Shown here in pieces: positions 22,636 to 32,923 of a DNA stretch of 64,000 nt. Each line of letters begins with the position of its first letter. The first letter of the stretch is position 1. The position numbers and the translations under genes are program-made. The stretch lies in assembly GCA_017163975.1 (NCBI GenBank), contig JAFFSR010000364.1, forward strand, positions 984,001 to 1,048,000, given 5' to 3'. The DNA comes from Anastatus disparis. Its lineage: Eukaryota; Arthropoda; Insecta; Hymenoptera; Eupelmidae. The notes under the pieces are model-generated. The model searched no databases. It was not told the DNA's origin and saw only the letters and a list, made by a program, of their open reading frames with translations.

Positions 22636-23641
22636 GCATTATTACTATAATCTTTCTGCACCTTCAGCGTACGCTGGTGCTCATCTACTGAAACACGTGA
22701 AACCCAAAAAATTTGATAACAATACCATTGCCAAATGGTTGGAGAGTCAGGATGCACATACCTTACACAAACTCGTGAGACATCGTTTTCCTCGTCGACA
22801 TTACAACGTTTTTAGCCCCTTTGAAGTGTGGGAAGCTGACTTGGCAGATTTTAGATCACTTAAAACCTACAATGATGGGTACAGCTATATTCTCATTGTC
22901 ATTGATGCACTTTCAAAGTTTGCCTGGGCAGAGCCTCTTCTCGACAAAACCAGTCGAAGCGTCGCTGTAGCATTAGACAAAATTTTATCACGATGTAATG
23001 ATAGACATCCTATTTATCTACAGACTGATAAAGGTAAAGAGTTTATCGGTCGAGAGGTGCAAGAGGTGCTAAAAGAGATACATATTACCTATCGAGTCGT
23101 CAGAGGCCCTGATATAAAGGCAGCCATTGCCGAACGCTTTATTTGAACTCTCAAAGGTTGTATCTGGCGATACTTTACTCATTTGCGCACAAGACGTTAT
23201 ATAGATGTTTTGCAAAAAATTGTGACGTGTTACAACAAGTCGTGGCACAGTGCCATAAAAATGCCCCCTCCCAAAGTCAACTTATATAATGCTCACGTGG
23301 TACGTCAAAATTTGACGTTGCGTTACAGCGAAAAACAGCCGTTTCGAGTAGCTAAATACAGCGTTGGCGATCTGGTTCGTGTCAGTCGTGCCAAGACACC
23401 CTTCAGGAAAGCATACGAGGGTGGCTGGACTCTGGAGCTGTTTAAAATTATAAGAGTCGACACAAGACAACAACCACCCGTCTATATTTTGACAGATCTT
23501 GATGGAAAAAAAATTGACGAATATTTTTACGAAGAACAGTTGAGCAGAGTGCGCAAAGATTTAGATAGCGAAGCGTTTGAGGTTGATGAGGTTTTGAAGA
23601 GCAAAGGTAGGGGGTCGAAAAAACAATATTTGGTCAGTTAA
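22595..23641 (+). pseudogene. Retroviral-type integrase of Polinton 1, one nonsense codon
   Basis: It is the DDE integrase that inserts the element. The N-terminal 'YYNLSAPSAYAGAH' precedes the catalytic core. The first Asp is in 'WEADLADF' (D82), the second in 'LQTDKGKEF' (D145) and the Glu in 'AAIAERF' (E180), so the triad is present with retrovirus-like spacing. A TGA at 23144-23146 (codon 184) interrupts the otherwise continuous 349-codon frame, again compatible with CGA to TGA. The C-terminal part has an SH3/chromo-like 'VGDLVRVSRAK' and 'GWTLELFKI'. It starts inside the PLA2 gene. Confidence 0.92.
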
Positions 23642-23700
23642 AGGGGGTACCCAGAAAAATTCAATTCTTGGATAGAAGCTAAAGATTTAAAAAATTTACA

Positions 23701-24536
23701 ATGAACGATGAATTTTACATGGTTTTACCGAGCAACAGCAGCAAGTTTGTCTTTCCACACAATATGGCGACGCATTTCACAACACAATTATCACAAAATT
23801 TTTATCTTCATGGCAACTGGTGTTAAGGACTCACGGAAATTCAAATACCTCTCACATTTCAGCATATATCAGTGGTAGAGCGTGAGGGGGTGATTTCTGT
23901 TAAAACATCCAAACGTGATGTGGCGAATGTTTTGCGAGAAACAGAGGGGGAGACTCAACAGAAGGCCGAGGCGTTAAACCTGGTGTTTACCGTGACATTG
24001 AAAGTCTCTTAGAAGAAATAAATAATCTCGAGAATGTGAAAAATCATTTATATTTTAAAATCCGCGCTGGTGGCTATGTACAGATTAAATGTCGATGTGG
24101 TGAAGATTGTACAACTTATATGCACACGTTTACCCTATCGAAAAAATTACTTAGAATTTTAGGTTTGAAACATGTACCAATTTTCTCTTGCAAAGGTAAT
24201 AAAGAACACTACATTGCCAGTAATCGTCCAGCAAATCTTGTAAACGGGTTACCAACCGTGCTCATGGTTTACAGCAACATTTACCAGCCTTATGTAACAG
24301 GTGACATGCGCACGAGCTTACTACGTATAGTCTCACTTCATTTGCGTGACTACGTTTACGGAGGTGTTGAAATTAAAAACTTTTCACCACCCATGTACCT
24401 ACCACTGCTGTCTTCAGCGTTTTAGTCGATAGAAATAGATATAAGAGACGAACATGGATTTCCTATTCCATTCGACTACGGTACGCTGACTGTAACGCTT
24501 CACTTTAAGCGCATCCGATATAATGCCTGTGTTTGA
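23701..24536 (+). pseudogene. Penton-like minor capsid protein of Polinton 1, broken
   Basis: The start 'MNDEFYMVLPSNSS' and the terminal 'IEIDIRDEHG', 'PFDYGTLTVTLHFKR' identify the single-jelly-roll vertex protein of Polintons, the partner of the MCP. The gene is broken by a TAA at 23824, a frame change near 23,950-23,970 and a TAG at 24423 (likely from CAG). Past the frame change the middle and C-terminus are well preserved ('PIFSCKGN', 'PPMYLPLLSSAF'). The end overlaps the next ATG (24523) by 14 bp. A homologous penton of a different type is at 60855-61539. Confidence 0.8.
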
Positions 24537-25041
24537 AGATTTTTTCAATAACCAAATGATTGGTGGTGGGGGTAAGTGTGTTACAGTTGGTAAACCTTGT
24601 TTTGGTTATCACCATTCGGGTGCAGGAGTAGGTAATTTTTTGAAAGGTCTCTTCCGAGCAGCTATACCGAAGATCAAACAAGGTGCAAAAGTGGTTGGTA
24701 AGGAGGCTCTCCGAGCGGGTAAAAATATCCAAGATGATGTCACTCTAGGTGGCAGACCGGTCAAAGAGGCGATCAAACAGCGCATTCGCGAGAGTGGTAA
24801 AAATCTCAAAAGAAAAGCTGACGTTGTTCTGGACAAATTGCTCTTGGGTGAGTCAAGCGCAAAAGAAGGGGAGGAATCAGAATATAAAAAGAAGAATGAG
24901 ACATCATCAACTCAGTCGTCGAGTGCACCTGGCACTACAAACACCTCAGTGGCTAAACGCTCGAAAAGTGATGAAGTTGCAAAAAAGAAGAAGAAGCAGA
25001 ATAAGAAAGCACGTGTAGCTAGAGATATTTTTGAAAATTAA
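24523..25041 (+). CDS. Basic minor virion protein (pVI/pX-like)
   Basis: The 172-residue product has a glycine-rich N-terminus and an amphipathic segment 'VGNFLKGLFRAAIPKIKQ' (residues 37-54). 'GKEALRAGKNIQDDV' follows, then a long Lys/Ser-rich tail ending in a nuclear-localisation-like KKKKKQNKK. This matches the adenovirus-core-like minor protein located between penton and MCP in Polintons and adintoviruses. It may bind DNA or disrupt membranes; the role is inferred from position and composition. The frame is intact. Confidence 0.65.
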   Translation: MPVFEDFFNNQMIGGGGKCVTVGKPCFGYHHSGAGVGNFLKGLFRAAIPKIKQGAKVVGKEALRAGKNIQDDVTLGGRPVKEAIKQRIRESGKNLKRKADVVLDKLLLGESSAKEGEESEYKKKNETSSTQSSSAPGTTNTSVAKRSKSDEVAKKKKKQNKKARVARDIFEN

Positions 25042-25050
25042 AATTTCAAG

Positions 25051-26202
25051 ATGGCGCTGTTGCATACAGAATCTTGTCAGTCGATCAAGTCGGAATTATC
25101 ACTTTTTGAATTACCCTCGACACAGACTGCAATTAAAGGCTCTTACTGAGTTCAGTACAAACCGATATCTTCACTTAACGACCAATCACCAATTGAATTT
25201 ACCATCCCTGGCAACACTGAGTATCTAGACTTGGCTCACACAATGTTAAGTGTGAGTGTAAGTGTAACATGCACTCGTGCTGAACCACCTAAAGATCCGA
25301 ACGTTGGACCAATAAATAATCTTTTGCATTCGTTGTTCAATCAAGTCGACGTGCTATTCAATCAGAAACCTGTTTCACCACCAAACAATGCTTATGCATA
25401 CAGAGCTTACATTGAAACATTACTAAATTATGGTCCAACAGCTAAAAAGTCTCATTTAACGAGTGGATTGTGGTACGATGATACAGCAGGGAAAATGGAC
25501 GATACCACAGGTGGTAATACAGGTCTCAGCCAGCGTAAAGCGCTTATGGTTGACAGAAAGGTTGATTTACTCGGCCATTTACATTGTGATGTTTTTAATC
25601 AAGACAAATTATTACTGGGTGGTGTTGAAGTTAGAGTAAGGCTCGTGCGTTTTCGTGATGGTTTTTGTCTCATGGATCCCGCTGGTGCTTTCACAGTAAA
25701 TATTACAGAGGCTACGCTTTTTGTGCGTCGAGTAAGATTAAATCCTTCACTCGGTTTTGTTGAGAATAAAGCTTACAACGGAGATAAAAGTCTTAACCCG
25801 TTTAGTTTCAAAAATTTTAATATAAATTTTTTATGTCTGTACGTTGATGGAATGCAAGTGCCATCGAAACCCTTACAGCCAGATTTCAAAAAAAGCAAAA
25901 TGTACGTTGATGCTTATCATACACTTTTTTCCGGCACTGGTATTCACTTTATGAATTCAGGCAACTCGATTACCCGTAAAGACTATCCAAACGGTTACTG
26001 CCTATTCGCTTTTGATTTGACACCTGATTTATCGGCGAGTGATGGTAGTCATTGGAATTTGATAAAAAATGGTAATGTACGAATCGATGTTAGATTCGAC
26101 GACCCGCTAGAGGGTTCTTTAAATTGTATAATTTATGCTGAATACGACAATTTGCTCGAAATTGACTCGTCGAGACAGGTTGTCGTGGATTATAGCGGTT
26201 AA
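25051..26202 (+). pseudogene. Major capsid protein (double jelly roll) of Polinton 1, one nonsense codon
   Basis: This is the hexon-like capsid protein. The frame starts 'MALLHTESC' at 25051, contains the strongly conserved 'VGPINNLLHSLFNQ' and 'NAYAYRAYIETLLNYG', then 'SHLTSGLWYDDT', and ends with 'IIYAEYDNLLEID'. These are hallmark segments of insect Polinton MCPs. A TGA at 25147-25149 (codon 33) breaks the frame after 'GSY', where a Trp TGG is the likely ancestor. Everything else is open to 26202 (about 383 residues with the stop). It lies directly after the pVI-like gene and 93 bp before the next ATG. Confidence 0.9.
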
Positions 26203-26294
26203 GTAGTAGTGGTGGGGATATAGTTCTCGCTATTTAAGTGGAGCAAAGCCATATTTATCATCTCAGTCGGCGAGCAACTTTAATTGCAAACAGT

Positions 26295-26840
26295 ATGGAC
26301 GTGGTGATTGACGTGCAGTTTTTAAAGGACAACAAAAACCGTTTGATTCCAAAGGAGGTGGCTGTACTTTCTATTCATAAAAACTTCATCGCTCATTGGA
26401 TTGTGGCGCCCCCTTGTAATTTAAGACGCTTACCTAAAAATGCTTTGAGACAGAACAATCGGGTGACACTGAATCATCATGGTCTGGAGTGGTACAAAGG
26501 TGATATATCGATAAAAAGATTATACAAAAATTTGGAAGATATTTGCAAGCATTGTCGTGTAATTTTCGTGCGAGGTCAAGAAAAACTTGAACTACTTTCC
26601 AAGATCACCACCTGTAAGATTGAAAATTTAGAAAAACAAGATTGTCCAGCTTTTAGAAATTTAAATTTCAGCAGTGTACAGTGCATGCATCATTACATAA
26701 AATCATCTTATTCAAATTACGTGTGTGCTCTAAATAACGCTGCTAATCTGAAACAGTGGCTACTGAAACTTAACCCCAGCTTAAAATCGCTGATTGTGGA
26801 AGAATTTTTCGAAATTCTCCGCAATGAATTCAAAAGAGAG
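26295..26840 (+). pseudogene. Unnamed conserved Polinton protein, 3' end cut by a DNA transposon
   Basis: The start 'MDVVIDVQF' (ATG 26295) is preferred over an upstream GTG because the homologue in Polinton 2 (58893-59390) begins 'MEYLVDMQGF'. Shared blocks are VD-x-Q at the N-terminus, KE-x-A, HHG/YHG followed by W and GDI, a V-x-V-x-G strand, and a late C/HH with AL-x-N. The early Asp in a beta-strand could suggest an RNase H-like or exonuclease-like fold, but the usual Asp-x-Glu reads Asp-x-Gln, so catalysis is uncertain. From 26838 on, the reading frame continues into the transposon's inverted repeat to 26945, so the last ~35 residues are foreign. Function unknown. Confidence 0.65.
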
Positions 26841-27283
26841 TCAGGCTACCTGAAACGGGCCACTAAAAACCCACCGTATAAATTTAATAGTTTTTTTTTG
26901 CAAATTGTTAAAGGTTTATATGTTAAAAATAAAGTCCTAAAGTAATTTTTGAAAATTTTCATTCTTCTAAAAGTTATTAGCAAACTAACCTCTAAGCACT
27001 TTTTTTTCAAAACACGATTACTCAGAGACTATCAGATAAAAGTTAACGAAATTTTATTTACAAATTCAAAAATAGCTAAAGAATCGAATAGAATATAAAT
27101 AAATTAAAAAAATATTAATTATTAATAAAAAATTAGTTTTGCAATAAATAAATTGAAATTTATGACACTTCTCGTAGGGCTAGGAAATTTTTTTTCTCTA
27201 ATCATTTATTCCTTAGACCTTCCTTTACTTATAATCGCAATAAAATTTGGGGGATCTCTATTAGGAAAAGATTTACAAATTTT
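26838..27283 (+). repeat. Left terminal inverted repeat of the 3.5-kb transposon
   Basis: Matches the reverse complement of 29876-30317 nearly throughout, including the stretch around CTTCTCGTAGGGCTA. Reading frames inside it (27153-27482 and on the minus strand) are incidental. Confidence 0.8.
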
Positions 27284-27559
27284 TGAATATCACGTAGCGA
27301 TGATAGACGCGACAGTGAAAACGGTTTTGTTGCTCGCGGCCGCATTTGAATCGCTTAATAAACAAAAGCTAATCGTTTCTTTTGCAAAATCAAACATGCA
27401 TTTGTTAATATTCATTAATGTTATTGCTATCATCATGACACCACCCCTAAGTGTTGTAATCCATTCCAAAAAAAAATCATAGTTGTTTTCGGAAAAATTT
27501 AACTTTTTTATCAAAAAATCGTGACACAAAGTTCAGTGCTTTATTTGGTTTATTCGTTT

Positions 27560-29695
27560 GTGCTTCTTGTAGACGACAACTGTATTTAAATAAAAATTCT
27601 ATTCAATTTGAGGTTAATAATACAACAAATAAGCAAAATAAAGAGCACGTAGAAGAAGTAAATAATGAAATAGAGGAGTCAGAAAAAGAAGAAAATGATG
27701 AAGATTTTGTCTGCAAATTTGTTGATAATAATATCAAAAGACAGAAATTAGCATCTTCATTTGAAGAATGGATTGCAGCTCCGGCTAAAAAAAGATGCTC
27801 CTTAATTTGTCGAATGATGATCAGAAGATATTGCAGAAAACAATTAATAGTAGCAATTTGAATATCTTTAATAAATCTGAAAATTGTACATGGATAAGTA
27901 AAGTCAAAGAGGCATTGTCTCACGCATCTACTCGACATCAAAAATTGTTCTTTTAATGACATTACCTAATGAATGGTCAATTCGAAAAGCGGCGAAAGTA
28001 TTTGATGTTAGTAGGCGCATGGTTTCTACTGCAAAGAAGTTGAATAATGATAAAGGTCATGATGTTCTGCCAGACGTAAGAAAAGGTCGAGCTATGAGTG
28101 TAGATCTAGTTGAAAATGTTAATAATTTTTTTCTTTCGGATGAAGTCAGCCGAGTAATGCCAGGAGTGAAAGATATCAAGTCAGTTATTGTTAATGGCAA
28201 AAGACATCTAGAAACGGTAAGCAATATAAAAAAAAACAATGATAGTGATTTTTAAACAATCAGAAAGTTGTCAATTTATTTCTATGGTATTTTTTAAAAT
28301 TAAATTTTTTTTCTGGAGAAATTTATGTAATTCGATTTTTATATTTTTTATATGTAAAAGCAATATTTCTTTTTAGAAACGTTTGTTGTTAAGCAATATA
28401 AAAGATTTACATGAAGATTTTTTTAGCAAAAATCCAAATGAAAAAATTTCATTGGCATCTTTTAAAGCGCTAAGACCTCAACAGTGCATTCCAGTTGGTG
28501 CTAAAGGAACGCATAATGTTTGCGTTTGCAAAATCCATGGCAACATTCGACTTAAATTTAGAGGAATCAAAGAAGCATTTTCTGGAAAAAAATCTGATTT
28601 TAAATTAACTTATAGAGAATTCTTAAATAATATATGTTGTTTAAATCTATCTGAAGAATGGTTTCTGGGAAATTGTGAAAAATGTCCTGGTACTCGTCAA
28701 ATTTTTAAAGATTTGAAAACGTCTTTACAAAAATTAAAAATTAAAAAAATTTCTTATAATCAATGGCTTACAACTGATAGGTAATTATATTAACAGATAT
28801 ATTTATATATTTTATGATAATTAGCTTTTTACAACCTAATTATTTTTTTAGATGTCAATTACTTCATAAAACTGAGACTGTTAATATTTTTCTTAAAAAT
28901 CTTGCATCCGATTTACCCGATGTTTTGAAACATGATTTCATTGCTCAGACTCAAGCAACGTATTTAGAACAGCTAAAAGAAAAACTTGAAGATGAAGAAT
29001 TCATTGTAACCTTAGATTTTTCTGAAAATTATTCATTTCATGTACAAGATGCTATACAATCGCAACATTGGTGCAAAGACCAAGCTACGTTACATGTATA
29101 CGTGATTTATTACAAACAGGATAAAGTTATCAAAAACATTAATTATGTTGTTTTCTTTGAATACGAAAATCACGACGCCACTGGAGTGCATCTGTACAAT
29201 TCAAAGATGATTGAGTTTTTAAAAAGAAAGTTTTGTGCACAAAAAATTAAAAAAATTTATTATTTTTCGGACGGAGCTGGCTCCCAGTACAAAAATAGAT
29301 TCAATTTATCAAATTTACTGCATCATGAAAAAGATTTTGGAATCAATGCAGAATGGCATTTTTTCGCTACTGCACACGGAAAAGGTGCTTGTGATGGTAT
29401 CGGTGGATGTGTGAAAAGACATGCATACAGAGCCAGTTTACAAGATAAGACGATAACTACAACAAAAAAACTGTTTGAATGGGCATCTGATTTCTTCAAA
29501 AAAATTAGTTTTGAGTTTTGTTCACTAAATGAATATAAAAATCATCAGAAAAAATTAGAAAATCGCTTTAGTTCGGCAAAAACAATTGTTGGAACACGTA
29601 AATTCCACTGCTATAAGCCATATGACATGGAAAAATTAGAATGTAAAATTTTTTCAAATTATTCAAAATCTGCTGTAATAAATGTTAAAAAATAA
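27560..29695 (+). pseudogene. Transposase-like gene of the 3.5-kb transposon, broken
   Basis: Coding segments are recognisable from about 27,560. The N-terminal part has a C-x-x-C ('VCASCRRQ') and an acidic stretch, with a frame change near 27,790 and another near 27,950. Then follow 'PNEWSIRKAAKVFDVSRRMV' (helix-turn-helix-like) and 'VIVNGKRH'. Two introns fit the frame: 28217-28376 (phase 0) and 28781-28851 (phase 2). The C-terminal domain holds candidate acidic residues in 'TLDFSENYSFHVQD', 'YFSDGAGSQYKN' and 'EWHFFATAHGKGACDGIGG'. This pattern occurs in a widespread, usually uncharacterised animal protein family. A DDE-type transposase is likely, but the superfamily is not identified. Frame changes in the 5' part make this copy inactive. 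Confidence 0.65.
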
Positions 29696-29875
29696 TTGAA
29701 CTTTAATTCTACAATAAATAGTATAGTATTCTAGGAACAACAGACTTACGATTTATTTAACTTATTTTTCAAAGAAGAAAAGGCGTGATGCATAAGGATC
29801 CATACAACGGTAAAGTACTAGAACGTGCGCCGCCATCTTTGATGCGTTAAACATTCACACCGCAGATTTAAAAAA

Positions 29876-30317
29876 TTTGTAAATCTTTTCCTAAAAGAGA
29901 TCCCCAAATTTTATTGCAATTATGAATAAGAGAAAGTCTAAGGAATAAATGATTAAAGAAAAAAAATTTCTTAGCCCTACGAGAAGTGTCATAAATTTTC
30001 ATTTATTTATTGCATGGCTAATTTTTTATTAATAATTAATATTTTTTTCAATCTTTTTATACTCTATTCGATTCTTTAACTATTTTTGAATTTGTAAATA
30101 AAATTTCGTTAACTTTTATCTGATAGTTTCTAATTAATAGCGTTTCGAAAAAAAAAGTGCTTAGAGGTTAGTTTGCTAAAAACTTTTGGAAAAATGAAAA
30201 TTTTCAAAAATTACTTCAGGACATTATTTTTAACATATAAAACTTTAACAATTTGCAAAAAACAGTATTAATTTTGTATGGTGGGTTTTTAGTGGCCCGT
30301 ATCAGATAGCCTGACTC
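29876..30317 (-). repeat. Right terminal inverted repeat of the 3.5-kb transposon
   Basis: Reverse complement of 26838-27283 and ends CCGTATCAGATAGCCTGACTC. The last base before Polinton sequence resumes is about 30317. Confidence 0.8.
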
Positions 30318-30336
30318 AGAGATTGTTCGATATCTG

Positions 30337-30751
30337 ATGAGGATCAAGTTTCACGCAGTAGGCGTTTATCCAGCGGATCGGATTCCTCTGATGTGGGTGA
30401 AACCTTGTGCGCTTGTGCTTAATACGCAAAATTATAACCAGCGTGGTGCACACTGGGTGGCCGTATACGTTGATAAGTATGGCGCAGTTGTGTACTTTGA
30501 TAGTCTTGGTAAGCCGCCACAAATTTAACAACATTTACGACGTATTCAGCAAAATTGTAAAAAATTTAGATGGAATGATAAACGTTTACAAAGCGAATAT
30601 TCCAATGTTTGTGGCCATTATTGTATCATGTTTCTGTATTATATGTCTACCGGATTAGGTTTCAAGAAATTCTTGGAAAAAATTCTCGCAGCATTCGCAA
30701 AAAAATGATGCTATAGTAAAGAATTTTATAGAAAAAACTTGCTATGCGTAA
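30337..30751 (+). pseudogene. Adenain-like cysteine protease of Polinton 1, broken
   Basis: This protease would mature capsid proteins. 'GVYPADRIP' is followed by the catalytic His in 'GAHWVAVYVD', the acidic residue in 'VVYFDSLG', the oxyanion Gln in 'LQSEYSNVC' seven residues before the nucleophile, and Cys in 'CGHYCIMFLYY'. An in-frame TAA at 30526-30528 and a frameshift near 30,680 break it. In the second frame the usual C-terminal 'NDAIVKNFIEK' reaches the TAA at 30749-30751. The 5' side lies only 20 bp from the transposon, so the first codons may have been lost; codons before the ATG at 30337 look protein-like ('IVRYL'). Confidence 0.85.
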
Positions 30752-30830
30752 TTTGATACTTGACTGTCTCTGATTGGTTGCACGCCACCTTTTTTACGAC
30801 ATCCCCACCAATTTTTACAGTATAAAAGAA

Positions 30831-30838
30831 GTGGTATC
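30831..30838 (+). promoter_or_regulatory. TATA box of last Polinton 1 gene
   Basis: TATAAAAG, 77 bp before the ATG at 30908; the spacing matches that of the first Polinton 1 gene. Confidence 0.6.
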
Positions 30839-30907
30839 CACTTGGTCTAGCCACAGTTGTGTGTGATCGACGGTGACAGCAGTAACAAGCAAGAAAACCT
30901 AACCAAG

Positions 30908-31762
30908 ATGGCTGGTCAAAAGAGAAGCCTGGAGCAGACATTTGGTAATGATTTGGCATATTTAATAAAACAAAACAGCAAGAAAAATTATTAGCAGCAG
31001 GTTCTGCCAATGGTCCACGGGCTGAACAGCTCTTTTGGAAAAATTATCCAGGTAGGCCTGGAGAATATAGGCGGCGAAGGCAAAAAGGAGTTTGCACCCA
31101 TAGTACGCTTCTGTGGAACCAATTTTCAAGGTCTACCTCTGTCACTAGACTGTTGGGAGGCGTTGAAGCAGGAATTTGATAAAATTGAAGATTTTTTCAC
31201 TTGCTATAATGAGGAATCTATGCTGGATCAGCGGCTATCTATTCCTGGATACACTATCCGTTTTATGATTAGTTTTAACGAGAGAGCTTTTGAATTGGTA
31301 CCCAATGACGCACAACCAGAAAGAGAGGAGTGTGGTGGACCGCCGAAAAAATATGGTCGGTTTAATCGGTCACTAGTATTTAAACGTGTCACGTTTGAAC
31401 GTTTAGAAGATTTATCAAAATGTATAGATTATAGAATTAGATATTTAAATACTGCTGCAAAATCTATAGATTATATATTACGAGAAATGGTTGCAAATAT
31501 GAAAAATGTATTAGAAAAAAGTCAGGAATCTCAATATGTATATTTTACTTCTAGCGATATAAAAACCACGATGTCTAGTTTTAATGATAATTTTGTAAAT
31601 GATCTCATCGAATTATTAAAGAAGAATAATCTAGTTTTAGGAAAAGAAGATTTGTTTATAATCATACACGAATTTATTATTTATCATATGTACACACTAG
31701 TTAATTGTATGAATGTTACGTTGTATGTTTTTTTATTAATAATAAATGTTGTTAAACTTTAA
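30908..31762 (+). pseudogene. Unknown Polinton protein with a possible PC4-like domain, one nonsense codon
   Basis: The frame starts 'MAGQKRSLEQTFG', has a TAG at 30992-30994 (probably from CAG, in a run of Gln codons), and continues open for 256 codons. The segment 'FAPIVRFCGTNFQGLPLSLD' followed by CWEALKQEFDKIEDFF recalls the strand-strand-helix unit of PC4/p15 single-stranded-DNA-binding proteins, where a Leu-Ser-x-x-x-W-x-x-Leu helix closes the fold. This is a weak, eye-level match. The rest is helical with a hydrophobic C-terminus ('LYVFLLIINVVKL'). It has its own TATA box and is the last gene of the element. What else it could be is open. Confidence 0.5.
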
Positions 31763-32004
31763 AACGTGAGTATTTCATTTACCTCGTTCATTACCAATTC
31801 CTCAACCTTCATACACACAGTACTATTGCAAATTATATATTTCACGATTCAATATAAAATTTTTATTATTTTAATATTTAAAAGTATTTAGTTGCAAATT
31901 GAAATATTTTAAATTAATATTTTATGATTCAATATAAATTTTAATAATCAAAAAGTATCATGTTACATATTAAAATATTTAAAATTTTCAAATATTCAGT
32001 TGTT
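31763..32004. other. AT-rich spacer after Polinton 1
   Basis: Short repeated words (ATTCAATATAAATTTT and similar) occur twice. No gene or Polinton terminal repeat was recognised here. Confidence 0.4.
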
Positions 32005-32118
32005 CGGGTACCATACCTAACAAGCCCCTACTTCACCTTCTCAGAGGTCATTGACCCACCGGTCAGTAACCTTTGGGGTGATGGAGTAGGGGTTTGTTTT
32101 GACGGTCCATAGTACCCC
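32005..32118 (-). mobile_element. MITE family A, copy 2
   Basis: Reverse complement of 7272-7391 over nearly its full length, for example GACGGTCCATAGTACCCC at its right end against GGGGCACCATGGACCGTC in copy 1. Confidence 0.75.
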
Positions 32119-32576
32119 TACAACTACTTATATTGAATGAAAAGTCTTTATTTAATTCATACAAGAATAATTAAATTAAATGATCTCTCTATGCATTACT
32201 GAAATACAAGTTTTATCTTTGACAGACGGACTTGAACTGAACTGAACGACGACGAGGCGCAACTTGATTCTCTTCAACTGTCTACTAAAATATTTTCAAT
32301 AGGTGGCGACACCTAGTATGAGTGTTTATATTTTCAACACTCCCTCCCACACTCATACATATTTTAATTAAAAGAGTTGTAGCATCTCTCTCGTTCTTAT
32401 TGTTTCTGTTCTGATCGTTCATTTAGTTGCTGTAATATAGAGAAAAAGTTTGTTAATAACTTAACTAAAACACATATCAGAAATATAATCAGTCAATGTT
32501 ATCAGTCGTTAAATATTTGTTTGGTCAGTCGTTCCTGTAATTCAAATGACAAAGTTTTTGTGAATACATCAGTTAT

Positions 32577-32915
32577 CTAATTTTCAGAAGAAATCCAACT
32601 GCCATTTATTAAACCTCTAGTTACATATTCCTTTACATAATGTTCTTTTATTTCGGTCGTATGTCTTTCATCGTCGCAATCTGATTCAATTGATAACCTC
32701 TCAAGAAGATCTATTTCTTCATCTCTTCTCGTTTTTTCGATAGGTATTTTTACAAAAATAACATTAGCATAATTCACATTTGTTTTATGTTTACTATTAA
32801 TTCCAATAATTTCGGTGTGGCAGCAGTAACGATCCTCTCTTCCATCTGCTCGATACCATTCCATTCGGCTATGAAATTTAACTTTGTCATCTTCTTCTTT
32901 GTCATTATCTTCGTC
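32577..32915 (-). pseudogene. Inverted fragment of the neighbouring transposon gene
   Basis: The minus-strand frame encodes a segment ('IPIEKTRRDEEIDLLERLSI') nearly identical to residues about 135-155 of the 33659-35533 gene ('RPIEKTRRDEKLDFLERLSI'). Upstream codons match its preceding region ('KEDDKVKF'). It is a truncated copy in the opposite orientation, lying directly left of the transposon's inverted end. Its 3' part is unrelated or diverged. Confidence 0.7.
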
Positions 32916-32923
32916 ATCATGTT

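Larger units (their letters stand above)
26838..30317 (+). mobile_element. 3.5-kb DNA transposon with ~445-bp inverted ends
   Basis: The two ends (26838-27283 and about 29876-30317) are reverse complements with few differences, beginning GAGTCAGGCTAYCTGAWACG. Between them is a broken, intron-containing gene. The element interrupts Polinton 1 between the unnamed conserved gene and the protease, so it arrived later. The superfamily is not clear to me; no target duplication was recognised. Confidence 0.8.
14100..31770 (+). mobile_element. Polinton/Maverick 1 (adintovirus-like), decayed
   Basis: The block carries the diagnostic Polinton set: protein-primed PolB, retroviral-type integrase, A32-like packaging ATPase, adenain-like protease, double-jelly-roll MCP and penton. 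It also has small conserved virion proteins, a PLA2-like protein and several accessory genes. All but one read on the plus strand, with overlapping or closely spaced frames as in a compact viral genome. Most large genes carry single stops or frameshifts, so this is a dead provirus-like copy. It is interrupted by a MITE (15139-15647) and a 3.5-kb DNA transposon (26838-30317). Ends are approximate: TIRs and the 6-bp target duplication were not found. Confidence 0.9.

Noticed and set aside
20542..25149. TGA recoding (selenocysteine or alternative code) in Polinton 1
   Set aside because: TAA and TAG stops plus frameshifts occur in the same element, and no SECIS-like structure was noticed; decay explains it better.
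27153..27482. 109-codon hydrophobic frame, plus strand
   Set aside because: It lies mostly inside a terminal inverted repeat and has no counterpart elsewhere.
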